64,000 nucleotides of DNA from Chryseobacterium taklimakanense (GCF_900187185.1 NZ_LT906465.1:1798001-1862000); one strand, 5' to 3'. Counted from the stretch's first letter, positions 49,431-57,820 are shown. Made by a program: numbers and translations. Notes: generated by a model not told the origin, from the sequence alone.

Positions 49431-50189
49431 ATGACCTCCATCGTAATCAACATCGGCAATACCAATATCCGTTTCGGGCTTTTTGATGACGATAACTGTG
49501 ATATTTCGTGGATAATCAATACAAAGCCATATAAAACCAGCGATGAACTAATCCTTCAGTTTATGATGCTTTATCAAACACACAAGATAGAAGCTGAATC
49601 TGTGGACAAGATCATCATCGGCTCAGTAGTGCCGCAGATCACACAGGACGTCATCCGCGCGATCAAAAAACTTCACGGCAAAGCTCCGGTTTTGGTGGAC
49701 CGCGATACGCCCTCAGGAGTGCAGGCCAAATCCAAACAGATGGGTACGGATATTTACGCCAATTTGGTAGCGGCGCATAATCTTTATCCAGGTAAAAAGA
49801 AAATCATTATCGATTTTGGAACAGCACTTACTGCGAGCTGTATTGCTGAAAACGGTGAAACCATCGGTGTCATCATCGCTCCGGGAATCGTTACCGCACT
49901 GAATTCATTGGTGGGACAAACAGCACAGCTTCCGGAAATTGAACTGGTGAGGCCAAAATCCGTTCTTGGCCTCGACACGGTTTCCTGTATGCAAAGCGGT
50001 ATGGTTTACGGTTTCCTCGGTATGGTGGAAGGTTTTATTGAGCGGATCAATGATGAGGTTGAGGATGACTGTTTTGTCATTGCTACCGGTGGAGTTTCCC
50101 ACATTTACAAGCCTTTAACCGATAAAATCCATGTTTTGGACCGGTTGCATACTTTGAAAGGGCTTTACTTTTTAGGGAAAGATTTGTGA
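49431..50189 (+). CDS. coaX: Type III pantothenate kinase
   Basis: 252 residues, ASKHA fold. SIVINIGNTNIRFGLFDDDN at the N-terminus, IIGSVVPQIT, VDRDTPSGVQAKSKQMGTDIYANLVAAH, KIIIDFGTALTASC, GVIIAPGIVTALNSLVGQTAQLPEIEL and ATGGVSHIYKPL. It phosphorylates pantothenate, the first step to coenzyme A. Odd point: the N-terminal DxGNT motif, whose Asp is usually taken as catalytic, is NIGNT here (Asn in place of Asp, residue 7); the second Asp (GTD) and DFGT are kept. Lies 20 bp after the M1 peptidase gene, perhaps one transcript. Confidence 0.88.
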   Translation: MTSIVINIGNTNIRFGLFDDDNCDISWIINTKPYKTSDELILQFMMLYQTHKIEAESVDKIIIGSVVPQITQDVIRAIKKLHGKAPVLVDRDTPSGVQAKSKQMGTDIYANLVAAHNLYPGKKKIIIDFGTALTASCIAENGETIGVIIAPGIVTALNSLVGQTAQLPEIELVRPKSVLGLDTVSCMQSGMVYGFLGMVEGFIERINDEVEDDCFVIATGGVSHIYKPLTDKIHVLDRLHTLKGLYFLGKDL

Positions 50190-50316
50190 GTAAAATATAA
50201 AAGAGTAAAGGCGAAAGAATAAAGTAACCGCAAAAGCTTTTAAATTCACGTTTCGCAATTCGTGAAGAAATTCACAGGGCAGCGAATTCATACTTTAACA
50301 ACTCACTCAGAGAAAT

Positions 50317-50748
50317 TCACCTTTTCGAGCGAAAGAAATCCAAAACGATTTGTGAACATTCGTTTGCTAAAATTCCGGTTACGACTTCTGTTTTTGGATG
50401 AAGCGTAAGATTTTTATTGATAAAACCACGCTGTTCGTCTCTGGCACCGATTACAACTTTTGAAATCTGCGACCAGTTTAGCGCACCAGCGCACATGACG
50501 CACGGTTCCAGCGTGATATAAATTGTGCAGTTTTGCAGGTATTTTCCGCCCAAAAAATTTGCTGCTGAGGTGATGGCCTGCATTTCCGCGTGTGCGGTAA
50601 CGTCGTTCAAAGTTTCTGTTAAGTTGTGCGACCTTGCTATCACACGGTTGCTGGATACGATGATGCAGCCTACAGGAACTTCATCTTTTTCGAAGGCAGC
50701 TTCGGCTTCCTGAAGCGCCATTTTCATAAAATATTCGTCGGTAAACAT
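50317..50748 (-). CDS. tadA: tRNA adenosine deaminase / nucleoside deaminase
   Basis: 143 residues, zinc-dependent deaminase fold. His53-Ala-Glu55 (TAHAEMQAI) and PCVMC with Cys83 and Cys86 are the metal ligands and proton shuttle; NLTETLNDVTAHAE and GARDEQRGFINKN match TadA, which converts A34 to inosine in tRNA-Arg(ACG). The related guanine deaminases have a different C-terminus, so TadA is preferred. No clear operon partner. Confidence 0.85.
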   Translation of the reverse strand: MFTDEYFMKMALQEAEAAFEKDEVPVGCIIVSSNRVIARSHNLTETLNDVTAHAEMQAITSAANFLGGKYLQNCTIYITLEPCVMCAGALNWSQISKVVIGARDEQRGFINKNLTLHPKTEVVTGILANECSQIVLDFFRSKR

Positions 50749-50900
50749 AAAAAAAGCTTCAGTGCAAAACTAAAGTTTTTATTTATTTTAAAAATAATTT
50801 TAGAATTTGCAGCAGAAACTGAAGTCTCTCTATCATTTTGTGCGTTCATGCAAGTCATTCGGAAAATTAATGTGGGCAGAAATTGATTAAAAAATTCAAT

Positions 50901-50925
50901 AAAAAACCACTGCGTACTGCAATGG
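50901..50925 (-). terminator. Terminator after the DUF6702-like gene
   Basis: Reverse-strand CCATTGC and GCAGTGG arms (one G-T pair) with a 5-nt loop, then TTTTTT. Confidence 0.75.
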
Positions 50926-50953
50926 CTTTTATTAATTTTTTTATGGTTACTTT

Positions 50954-51424
50954 TTAAAAGTTGACTTCACCTGTTTCCCGGCCCCGAAGGAAATTTAATG
51001 TCTTCATTTGGCCTTTATAAGCGACGTTTACCACGTTGAGCTGTTTTGGATAGGTTTCAAGAAGGATAGCATTTCTGATTTTCAGGCTGTTTAAATCACT
51101 CACTCCACTGGTTTCAAAATATACCCAAACCGATTCGCCGTTGACCTGGCTGCCAGTGAAAGTTAAGTTTTTTGGCTGTCCGTTGACGTAGACATCAACA
51201 GTTTTATTCACGTATTTCTTCACTTCGGCTTCAAAGCCTGCTGTTTCCGGACGGATTTTTATGGCGTTTGAAATGTGGTCTGTATTAAGTTTTGTGGTGA
51301 ATTTAAGCGTTTTGCTCCCTTCTACATAATCTACTTTTGTCATGGATGAGAAAAAGTCTGCCGCAGCAAAGCTCATCATCACAAAAAATGTTAAAACTGC
51401 GAATATGTAAAAATTTTTCTTCAT
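50954..51424 (-). CDS. DUF6702-like exported protein
   Basis: 156 residues. Signal peptide to about residue 22 (MSFAAAD), then a beta-rich domain: SSMTKVDYVEGSKTLKFTTKLNTDHISNAI, NKTVDVYVNGQPKNLTFTGSQVNGESVWVYFETSGVSDLNSLKIRNAILLETYPKQLNVVNVAYKGQMKTLNFLRGRET (landmarks at 29-150). I associate the pattern TxxxYxxxxKxLxITTKLFxDD with DUF6702 of Bacteroidota; function unknown. Last gene of a reverse-strand series ending at a terminator. Confidence 0.6.
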   Translation of the reverse strand: MKKNFYIFAVLTFFVMMSFAAADFFSSMTKVDYVEGSKTLKFTTKLNTDHISNAIKIRPETAGFEAEVKKYVNKTVDVYVNGQPKNLTFTGSQVNGESVWVYFETSGVSDLNSLKIRNAILLETYPKQLNVVNVAYKGQMKTLNFLRGRETGEVNF

Positions 51425-51478
51425 TACTGTTTTAAATTACAACGATAATTTACATTTCATTTTCAAATATAATGCCAA

Positions 51479-52237
51479 CTAGAAATTAACGTTGATCGAG
51501 TATTTGTCATAAAATGCCTTGATGTGCGCTACCGCTTCATCAGCCGTATCTACCACACGATAGAGATTCAGGTCTTCCTCAGCAATCATCCCGTTTTTGA
51601 GTAAAGTGTCTCTGAACCAATCTAACAGGCCTGCCCAAAATTCTGAACCTACCAGTACAATTGGGAATCGTGCTATTTTTTGGGTTTGGATGAGCGTCAT
51701 CGCTTCAGAAAGTTCGTCTAAGGTTCCAAATCCGCCGGGCATTACCACAAAACCCTGCGAATATTTTACAAACATCACCTTCCGCACAAAAAAATAATTG
51801 AAATCCATTGAATAATGCTTGTCGATATATGGATTGAAGTGCTGTTCGAAAGGCAGCTCGATATTCAAACCAATCGATTTTCCGCCGGCTTTTCGGGCGC
51901 CACGGTTTCCCGCTTCCATAATTCCTGGTCCGCCCCCCGTTATAATTCCGAAGCCAATTTGTGTAATTTTCTCAGCAATATCTACGGCCACCTGGTAATA
52001 TTTATCAGTTTCCTTTAACCTTGCGGAGCCGAAAAGCGAAACACAGGGTCCAATTTTAGCGAGTTTTTCGTAGCCGTCTACAAATTCAGCCATAATTTTA
52101 AAAACCATCCAGCTGTCTTTGCTAATGGTCTCGTCCCATGTTTTTTCCTTGAAATGGCTTTGCACCCGCTGGTCAATTTCCAGTTCCGGGCCTGTGATGA
52201 CTTTGGTTAAACCTTTGCCACGTTTTATTTTGCTCAT
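51479..52237 (-). CDS. LOG family / TIGR00730 Rossmann-fold protein
   Basis: 252 residues. GPCVSLFGSARLKETDKYY, the loop GGGPGIMEAGNRGARKAGG and the hallmark MPGGFGTLDELSEAMTLIQT (PGGxGTxxE) are clear. The LOG (lysine decarboxylase-like) family contains nucleotide 5'-monophosphate nucleosidases; some act on purine or pyrimidine nucleotides, and plant members activate cytokinins. The start codon lies 3 bp after the stop of the nucleotidyltransferase gene, so it belongs to the same operon, but a link to sugar salvage is not obvious. Residue-level substrate assignment is not possible. Confidence 0.82.
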   Translation of the reverse strand: MSKIKRGKGLTKVITGPELEIDQRVQSHFKEKTWDETISKDSWMVFKIMAEFVDGYEKLAKIGPCVSLFGSARLKETDKYYQVAVDIAEKITQIGFGIITGGGPGIMEAGNRGARKAGGKSIGLNIELPFEQHFNPYIDKHYSMDFNYFFVRKVMFVKYSQGFVVMPGGFGTLDELSEAMTLIQTQKIARFPIVLVGSEFWAGLLDWFRDTLLKNGMIAEEDLNLYRVVDTADEAVAHIKAFYDKYSINVNF

Positions 52238-52240
52238 AAT

Positions 52241-52954
52241 TTATTTGAAAATTTGTTCCGCTTCCAATACGGATTCTGGCCTGCCCACATCTACCAGCTG
52301 GGCATTGTGCTCATAGCCGTGTATTTTTTCTGTAAGCATCAGATCCAGATATTCTTCCATGATTGAAAACTTTCCGGTTCTTTTTATTTTGTTAAAAATT
52401 TCAGGATTAATGCAGTGAATCCCGCTGAAAGCCAATGCTTTAAAGCCTTTATTGAATTCTGCCAATCTTTGTTCGCCGCTCTGCACATTCATCCATCCGC
52501 GAAGGATCATGTCTTCATTGAAGAGCAATTTGCGGGAACTGTTCCTGTCGGATACCGCCAGCGTCGCAAAATCTTTGTTTTTCTGATGGTAATTCACAAA
52601 ATCAGTGATGTTCATGTCGGTTAAAATATCAGCGTTCATGATGAGGAAATCCTCTCCAAAATCCAGAAATCTCCTTGCAAAAACCAAACCACCACCGGTT
52701 TCCAGGAGTTCGGCCTGCTCATCAGAGATTTCAATTTTCGCGTTGAAATTATTGTTTTCCTTCAAGAAATCAACAATTTGCTGGCCGAAATGATGCACAT
52801 TAATCACAAAATCATTGATCCCGAACGACTGCAGGTATTTTATATTTCTTTCAAGCAGCGGAATGCCGTTCACCCTGGCCATCGCTTTGGGGTGATGGTC
52901 GGTAAAAGGTTTTAGGCGGGTGCCTTTTCCTGCGGCAAATATTAAAGCTTTCAT
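52241..52954 (-). CDS. Sugar-1-phosphate nucleotidyltransferase, MurU-like
   Basis: 237 residues. N-terminal signature AAGKGTRLKPFTDHHPKAMARVNG is the nucleotide-binding loop of sugar nucleotidyltransferases (the Lys in PKA is the usual catalytic/phosphate contact). DFLIMNADILTD carries the metal-binding Asp, and ETGGGLVFARRFL follows. Size and close neighbours suggest MurU, which couples UTP to N-acetylmuramic acid 1-phosphate in a peptidoglycan recycling route; mannose- or glucose-1-phosphate transferases of the same fold are alternatives. It is 9 bp downstream of the RapZ-C gene and 3 bp upstream of the LOG gene. Confidence 0.72.
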   Translation of the reverse strand: MKALIFAAGKGTRLKPFTDHHPKAMARVNGIPLLERNIKYLQSFGINDFVINVHHFGQQIVDFLKENNNFNAKIEISDEQAELLETGGGLVFARRFLDFGEDFLIMNADILTDMNITDFVNYHQKNKDFATLAVSDRNSSRKLLFNEDMILRGWMNVQSGEQRLAEFNKGFKALAFSGIHCINPEIFNKIKRTGKFSIMEEYLDLMLTEKIHGYEHNAQLVDVGRPESVLEAEQIFK

Positions 52955-52963
52955 AAATTTATA

Positions 52964-53380
52964 TCAGAAATGAGCATTAAGTTGGGGTTGTTCGTCGTGA
53001 TTAATGATTACTTCCACTTCCGGATACTTTTTTCTGATGAATTCTGCAGTTTTCTCGGCTGCGTAAACTGAGCGGTGCTGGCCGCCAGTACATCCGAAAT
53101 TGATCTGCAGGTTCCCGAAACCGCGCTGGATATAGTTATCTATCGTAATAGAAATCAGATTGTGGATGGTTTCCAGGAATTTTGGCATTTCGGTTTGGCG
53201 TTCAAGGTACTCCTGCACGCCTGAATCTTTGCCGGTTTGCAGTTTATACTCTTCAACTCTTCCGGGGTTCAGGATTCCTCTGCAGTCGAAAGCAAAGCCG
53301 CCACCGTTACCGCTTTCATCTTTTGGTATGCCGCCTTTTTTGTAGGAAAAACTGTGGATTTCTATTTTTAGTTTGCTCAT
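52964..53380 (-). CDS. Stand-alone RapZ C-terminal domain protein
   Basis: 138 residues. FDCRGILNPGRVEEYKLQTGKDSGVQEYL (residues 30-58), then QINFGCTGGQHRSVYAAEKTAEFIRKKYPEVEVIINHDEQ match the C-terminal half of RapZ (YvcJ family), including CTGGQHRSV. The N-terminal P-loop ATPase half of RapZ is absent; the protein begins directly with the C-terminal domain. In E. coli this half binds glucosamine-6-phosphate and regulates amino-sugar synthesis. It sits between kinase and nucleotidyltransferase genes that suit amino-sugar salvage, so sensing or binding a cell-wall sugar is plausible. Confidence 0.8.
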   Translation of the reverse strand: MSKLKIEIHSFSYKKGGIPKDESGNGGGFAFDCRGILNPGRVEEYKLQTGKDSGVQEYLERQTEMPKFLETIHNLISITIDNYIQRGFGNLQINFGCTGGQHRSVYAAEKTAEFIRKKYPEVEVIINHDEQPQLNAHF

Positions 53381-53554
53381 TTTTTATGTTTAAATCTTAA
53401 GTTTTATTTTTCAAGAGGTTCTATTTTAACAGGAATCAAAGATGGCGTTAAGACTGCTAAGGATTTTGATGATCAATATTATTTGGGTAAGGCATTGAAA
53501 ACTCGTTGATAAATGGTTTTTTTGAGTTTGAAATGTTACTTTAAAAAAGGTGGA

Positions 53555-54574
53555 TTACCAATCCCTGCGGTTACCAAATTTCTTAATTTTTTCTTCAGCG
53601 TCCGTTTTTAGCCTTTCAATTAAATCTCTCAATTCAGGATAATTCCCCATTTCATCCCATGATTGTGAAGTTTGAATTAAATTCTTAATCCCCTGATCGA
53701 TACTTTTTATAAAATGTTCTTTTTTCTGCACCAGTCCACGGAAACCGTACGCTCCTAAAACCTGCAGATTGCGGAGCAGCCTGATTGGTAAAACTGATTT
53801 TCTCAAAGACTGCCTTTCATTTTCACCATCAAATAATGAAATATAGAAATCCAACATTTCTCCTTTAAATTCATCGGGAAAATTGGCTTTAGCCTGATAT
53901 AGAAAAGACACCATATCGTACATCGCCGGGCCTTCCATTGCTGCCTGGTAATCAATGAAATAAACGCCGTTATTCTCATCCACCATAATGTTTCTCGCCT
54001 GGAAATCCCGGATCATTAAAACTTTAGGCTTTATATTTACAATGGATTGTGCCAGTGTATTAAATTCTTTCAGCAGTGTAGACTTATGGTATGGTATTTC
54101 CAGAATGTCTGCGAAAAAAAACTTGAAATAATTCAAATCGTGAAGAATCGGCAGGCTGTCGTATTTTTCGTATTCAAATGTTCTGGAATAATCAATTTTT
54201 CCAATGGTAACTTTCTGCAAGTGGTGGAGTTTGCTCAGAGTTTCTTTAACCAGAATTTTAACCCTTTCGCTTAACCCTTCATCCTGAATGATTTCGGATA
54301 ATGTTTTGCTGCCTAAATACTGCTGGATGTACGTTTTACGGTCAACGGAAATTTTATAAATCTTCGGAGTATTAAGACTGAGGTTCGAAAAAACGTCCGA
54401 AAAATAAAAGAAACTTTCATTCTCAGGGAGGTTGTCGTTTCTGGTTACAACGTATGTATGTTGATCTGTTTCAGCGATAAAATTTTTGCGGGAAGAGCCG
54501 CTTTGGGGCAAAGCATAAAAAGCTGAGGTCCTGCCTCCTGAAAAGTCATCAAAAAAATCTTTTTCTTCTTCCAA
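53555..54574 (-). CDS. Aminoglycoside-phosphotransferase-fold kinase, AmgK-like
   Basis: 339 residues of the APH/choline-kinase fold. The catalytic loop reads LMIRDFQARNIMV: Asp and Asn are present but the His of HRD is Ile. The metal-binding segment is YFIDYQAAMEGPAMYDMVSFLYQAKANFPDE, closely like AmgK (DFQDA..GP..YDL.SLL), which phosphorylates N-acetylmuramate or N-acetylglucosamine at the anomeric position. The N-lobe (FIAETDQHTYVVTRND) is less conserved. It is first in a run with RapZ-C and MurU-like genes on the same strand, 174 bp upstream of RapZ-C. An antibiotic kinase role is unlikely in this setting. Confidence 0.7.
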   Translation of the reverse strand: MEEEKDFFDDFSGGRTSAFYALPQSGSSRKNFIAETDQHTYVVTRNDNLPENESFFYFSDVFSNLSLNTPKIYKISVDRKTYIQQYLGSKTLSEIIQDEGLSERVKILVKETLSKLHHLQKVTIGKIDYSRTFEYEKYDSLPILHDLNYFKFFFADILEIPYHKSTLLKEFNTLAQSIVNIKPKVLMIRDFQARNIMVDENNGVYFIDYQAAMEGPAMYDMVSFLYQAKANFPDEFKGEMLDFYISLFDGENERQSLRKSVLPIRLLRNLQVLGAYGFRGLVQKKEHFIKSIDQGIKNLIQTSQSWDEMGNYPELRDLIERLKTDAEEKIKKFGNRRDW

Positions 54575-54633
54575 AGCTCCGAGTGTATTGGTACAAATAT
54601 AATAAATTGTGCCCGATTTTCTATATTTGCACC

Positions 54634-55167
54634 ATGTTCAGTGATTTCAAACCCGTACTGATGATCCTGCTGAGATTTCTGCTCATTTACCTCGTGTTGC
54701 TGGGGCTTTATCAGCTGTACCTCAATTATTTCATCGGGCAGGGGCTGGATCCGGTTTCCAAATGGGTGGGCGGCCAAAGTAATTCTGTACAGAATTTTCT
54801 GGGATACGAATCGCAAATGGTAGACCAGCCTGAGCGCGAAACCTCATGGTTTTACGTAGAAGGTGCATATCGCTCAAGGATGGTGGAAGGCTGCAATGCG
54901 ATTTCCATCATGATACTTTTCCTGGCCTTCATTTTCGCATTCTACAATGGAGCCAAAACTTTTGTTTTTGGATTGGCAGGACTGGTTTTTCTGCACATCA
55001 TAAATGTGTTGCGGATTGCCGGACTGAACCTTTTAATCGTTGAATATCCGAAATATACTAAAATTGGTCACGATTATTTTTTTCCGGCGATCATATACGG
55101 AAGTGTAGTCATCCTGTGGCTGGTCTGGATTAAATTTTTTGCCAAAAAGCCTTCCCAAAATGCTTAA
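54634..55167 (+). CDS. xrtF: Exosortase F (XrtF)
   Basis: 177 residues from the ATG at 54634; in-frame ATG at 54583 is rejected because the hydrophobic helix layout starts later. Several membrane helices. The exosortase triad is visible: Cys87 in VEGCNAISIMILF, Arg127 in NVLRIAGLN, His146 in IGHDYFFPA. Exosortases are membrane cysteine proteases thought to cut C-terminal sorting tags (PEP-CTERM-like) and attach the proteins to the envelope. The small size, spacing and partner gene identify the flavobacterial type F. Substrate proteins are not recognisable in this window. Divergent from the AmgK-like gene. Confidence 0.88.
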   Translation: MFSDFKPVLMILLRFLLIYLVLLGLYQLYLNYFIGQGLDPVSKWVGGQSNSVQNFLGYESQMVDQPERETSWFYVEGAYRSRMVEGCNAISIMILFLAFIFAFYNGAKTFVFGLAGLVFLHIINVLRIAGLNLLIVEYPKYTKIGHDYFFPAIIYGSVVILWLVWIKFFAKKPSQNA

Positions 55168-55588
55168 ATGGTTATTTGTTATCGCTGGAGTTCTTGGTCT
55201 AATCGGTGTGCGGGTGATCGAGCATCAGGCGTTTTACGATCCCTTTCTGCAATATTTTTCATCTGCCGACAAAAAAGCACATTTTCCTGAATTTGAGTGG
55301 ACCCCATTGATTCTGAGTTATATTTTCAGGTTTTTGCTGAACCTGCTTTTCTCAGCTGTAATTATTCAGGCGCTGTTCCAAGACAGGCGGTGGACAGTTC
55401 AGGGGCTTGCTTTGCTGGCGATAGTATTCATCGTGACAATGCCCATTTATCTTTATTGCATATATACCAAATTCGAAATTGGATACCTTTTTTCTTTTTA
55501 TATGCGGCGGTTTGTGATTCAGCCATTGATTTTGCTGCTCATTGTGCCGATGTTTTATTACAGGAAGCAGTTTTTGGATAGAAAATAA
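55160..55588 (+). CDS. Exosortase F system-associated membrane protein
   Basis: 142 residues from the ATG at 55160; starts 8 bp before the xrtF stop, so translationally coupled. Four hydrophobic segments (about 3-17, 52-72, 82-102, 115-135), with VRVIEHQAFYDPFLQYFS, FEWTPLILSYIFRFLLNLLFS and SFYMRRFVIQPLILLLIVPMFYYRKQF. Matches the small protein that accompanies xrtF in flavobacteria; role unknown, presumably membrane partner of the exosortase. Confidence 0.82.
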   Translation: MLKWLFVIAGVLGLIGVRVIEHQAFYDPFLQYFSSADKKAHFPEFEWTPLILSYIFRFLLNLLFSAVIIQALFQDRRWTVQGLALLAIVFIVTMPIYLYCIYTKFEIGYLFSFYMRRFVIQPLILLLIVPMFYYRKQFLDRK

Positions 55589-55722
55589 TGCTGGTTTTCT
55601 GGCAGGTTTTACTGATTGCGTAGGTTTCCTAAAATCTTTTTTTTCAGGAATTTCGTGGGATGTGTTTCAATCTCCCGCGGGTTGTGCACAATACGCTGAT
55701 TTCTTTCTGTTTTTGGTTTAAA

Positions 55723-56724
55723 TTATTCAGGATAATTATGTTTCTGTGGTTGGGAAATGCTTTCTGCAGTCCATTCTATTTTTTTTACAAAAGGATGCTG
55801 ACGAACCGGACATTCGGCTAGTTGACAGATTTCGCAGGAAAACGGCTTGCAGTCATCCATATGGACATTGAATTCTACATTTCTTTCGGTGTTAGCAGCG
55901 ATGGCTTTTACCATGGTTTCCATTTCTTCGTGGGCGTCTCTCAGTTCAAAATACCATGGCAGAGTCATATGCCCGTCGAGATGAAGCGTGCTGCCATGTT
56001 GCTGGATTTTTACGTTATGCACATCAATCCATTCAGGTTTACGGGTTTCGTTAAGGAATTTTGCGAGCCGGTCCACCATCTCCAGGTCGGCTTCATCCAT
56101 AATTCCGCTAAGGGCCTTTCGGATAATTCTGTAACCTACAAAAATGATGTAGCCCCCGAAAATTATGGCTACTGCAGCATCGATCCAGTTTAAGCCGGTA
56201 AAATAAACCAAAATCAAACTGAGCACAACGCCGCCGGTTGTTATGGTGTCGCTTTGCAGATGTTTGCCTGAACTTTGCAGCACCAGGGAATTTTCTTTAA
56301 TCCCTTTTCTTAGAGAAATATAACCCATAACATAATTGATTACCGCGGTGGCAGCGATAATCAGGATTCCCCAGTCGAGTTTCTGAAGCTGGTTACCGTG
56401 AAGCATCGAGTCTGTCGCTTCCACAATAATCATGATTCCGGCAAAAATGATAAGCGCACCTTCAATACCTGAAGTTACAAATTCCACTTTTCCGTGGCCG
56501 TAAGGATGGTCGTAGTCTCTCGGTTTTGCGGCAAGATAAAGCGAATACAGGCCCATAAAAGCTGCAATGATATTCACGATACTTTCCATCGCATCCGAAA
56601 AAACAGCATCGGAATTGGTGAGGTGCCACGCGATGAGTTTCCCAATAAAAAGAAGCACACCCACAATAGCCACATTCCGCTGGAAACTGAATTTCTGCTG
56701 CTCCGGGGTTTTGGTAACTTCCAT
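55723..56724 (-). CDS. Cation diffusion facilitator family transporter
   Basis: 333 residues from the ATG at 56724 (MEVTKTPEQQKFSF); a start 33 bp upstream is possible. About five to six membrane helices with SDAMESIVNIIAAFMGLYSL, DYDHPYGHGKVEFV, and SSGKHLQSDTITTGGVVLSL (HxxxD, the metal site in TM5). The TM2 site has Asp then Asn where two acidic residues are usual (SDAMESIVN). The C-terminal cytoplasmic domain is CDF-like (IDVHNVKIQQHGSTLHLDGHM) and continues into an unusual Cys-rich tail C-x4-C-x2-C-x4-C. Likely exports Zn2+, Fe2+ or related divalent ions. Confidence 0.85.
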   Translation of the reverse strand: MEVTKTPEQQKFSFQRNVAIVGVLLFIGKLIAWHLTNSDAVFSDAMESIVNIIAAFMGLYSLYLAAKPRDYDHPYGHGKVEFVTSGIEGALIIFAGIMIIVEATDSMLHGNQLQKLDWGILIIAATAVINYVMGYISLRKGIKENSLVLQSSGKHLQSDTITTGGVVLSLILVYFTGLNWIDAAVAIIFGGYIIFVGYRIIRKALSGIMDEADLEMVDRLAKFLNETRKPEWIDVHNVKIQQHGSTLHLDGHMTLPWYFELRDAHEEMETMVKAIAANTERNVEFNVHMDDCKPFSCEICQLAECPVRQHPFVKKIEWTAESISQPQKHNYPE

Positions 56725-56754
56725 ATTCTGAAGTTTAAAGTTTGAGTTATCTAA

Positions 56755-56782
56755 CAAAAAAAATCCCGCACCAGGCGGGATT
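56755..56782 (-). terminator. Terminator after asd
   Basis: AATCCCGC and GCGGGATT arms (8 bp) with a 5-nt loop; the reverse strand continues TTTTTTTT. Confidence 0.9.
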
Positions 56783-56789
56783 TCGATTT

Positions 56790-57782
56790 TTATACAAATT
56801 CTTTCTGTACCAGATATTCGGCGATCTGCACTGCGTTGGTAGCGGCACCTTTCCGGAGGTTGTCTGCTACAATCCAGAGGTTGAGCGTCTTTGGCTGAGA
56901 CTTGTCTCTGCGGATCCTTCCAACGAAAACCTCGTCCTTTCCTTCGGAATAGAGCGGCATCGGATAAATGTTGTTTTCCACATCATCCATCACAATAACT
57001 CCCGGTGTTTCAGACAGGATTTTCTTTACGTCTGCCAAATCGAATTCATTTTCAAATTCGATGTTTACACTTTCGGAATGTCCGCCCTGCACCGGAACTC
57101 TCACTGCTGTTGCGGTGAGGCTGAAGGTATCATCGCCTAGAATCTTTTTAGGCTCCTTCATCAGTTTCAATTCTTCTTTAGTATAATCATCATCCGAGAA
57201 AACATCACATTGCGGTAAAGCATTTTTGAAAATTTCGTACGGATAAACTTTAGCTACAGAATCATCACCTTTGATCTCTGCGTTCAGCTGATCTACTGCG
57301 TTTTTACCGGTACCGGTTACCGACTGATATGTGGAAACAATAACGCGCTTCACATCATATTTTTGGTTTAAAGGGTGCAGCACCATCACAAGCTGAATTG
57401 TGGAACAGTTAGGATTTGCGATGATTTTATCCTCCTTTTCCACAACGTTTGCGTTGATCTCCGGAACAACGAGCTTTTTTGTAGGATCCATTCTCCAGGC
57501 GGAAGAATTGTCCACTACGAAAGTTCCAGCTTCTGCAAATTTAGGTGCCCAGTCTAAGGAAGTTCCGCCCCCTGCTGAAAATATAGCGATGGCAGGTTTC
57601 ATCTCGACGGCATCCTGCATTGAAACAATGGAGTAGTCCTTGCCTTTATAATTGACAGTTTTCCCGACAGATTTCTCCGATGCCACCGGAATAAGTTCCG
57701 TGACAGGAAAATTTCTTTCTTCCAAAACCTTCAGCATCACCTGGCCAACCATCCCGGTCGCGCCTACTACCGCTACTTTCAT
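56790..57782 (-). CDS. asd: Aspartate-semialdehyde dehydrogenase
   Basis: 330 residues. NADP-binding GATGMVGQVM at 7-17, FSAGGGTSLDWAPKFAEAG, the catalytic Cys126 in NPNCSTIQLVM, QSVTGTGKNAV, and the later VPVQGGHSESVNIEF with the active-site His. It reduces aspartyl phosphate to aspartate semialdehyde, the branch point to lysine, threonine and methionine; aspartate kinase and lysA of the route are elsewhere in the window. Followed by a strong terminator. Upstream on the reverse strand are tandem 10-bp repeats (separate entry). Confidence 0.95.
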   Translation of the reverse strand: MKVAVVGATGMVGQVMLKVLEERNFPVTELIPVASEKSVGKTVNYKGKDYSIVSMQDAVEMKPAIAIFSAGGGTSLDWAPKFAEAGTFVVDNSSAWRMDPTKKLVVPEINANVVEKEDKIIANPNCSTIQLVMVLHPLNQKYDVKRVIVSTYQSVTGTGKNAVDQLNAEIKGDDSVAKVYPYEIFKNALPQCDVFSDDDYTKEELKLMKEPKKILGDDTFSLTATAVRVPVQGGHSESVNIEFENEFDLADVKKILSETPGVIVMDDVENNIYPMPLYSEGKDEVFVGRIRRDKSQPKTLNLWIVADNLRKGAATNAVQIAEYLVQKEFV

Positions 57783-57820
57783 ATGTTTTTTAGTTTGAAT
57801 AATTTCAGTATTGTTTTAAG

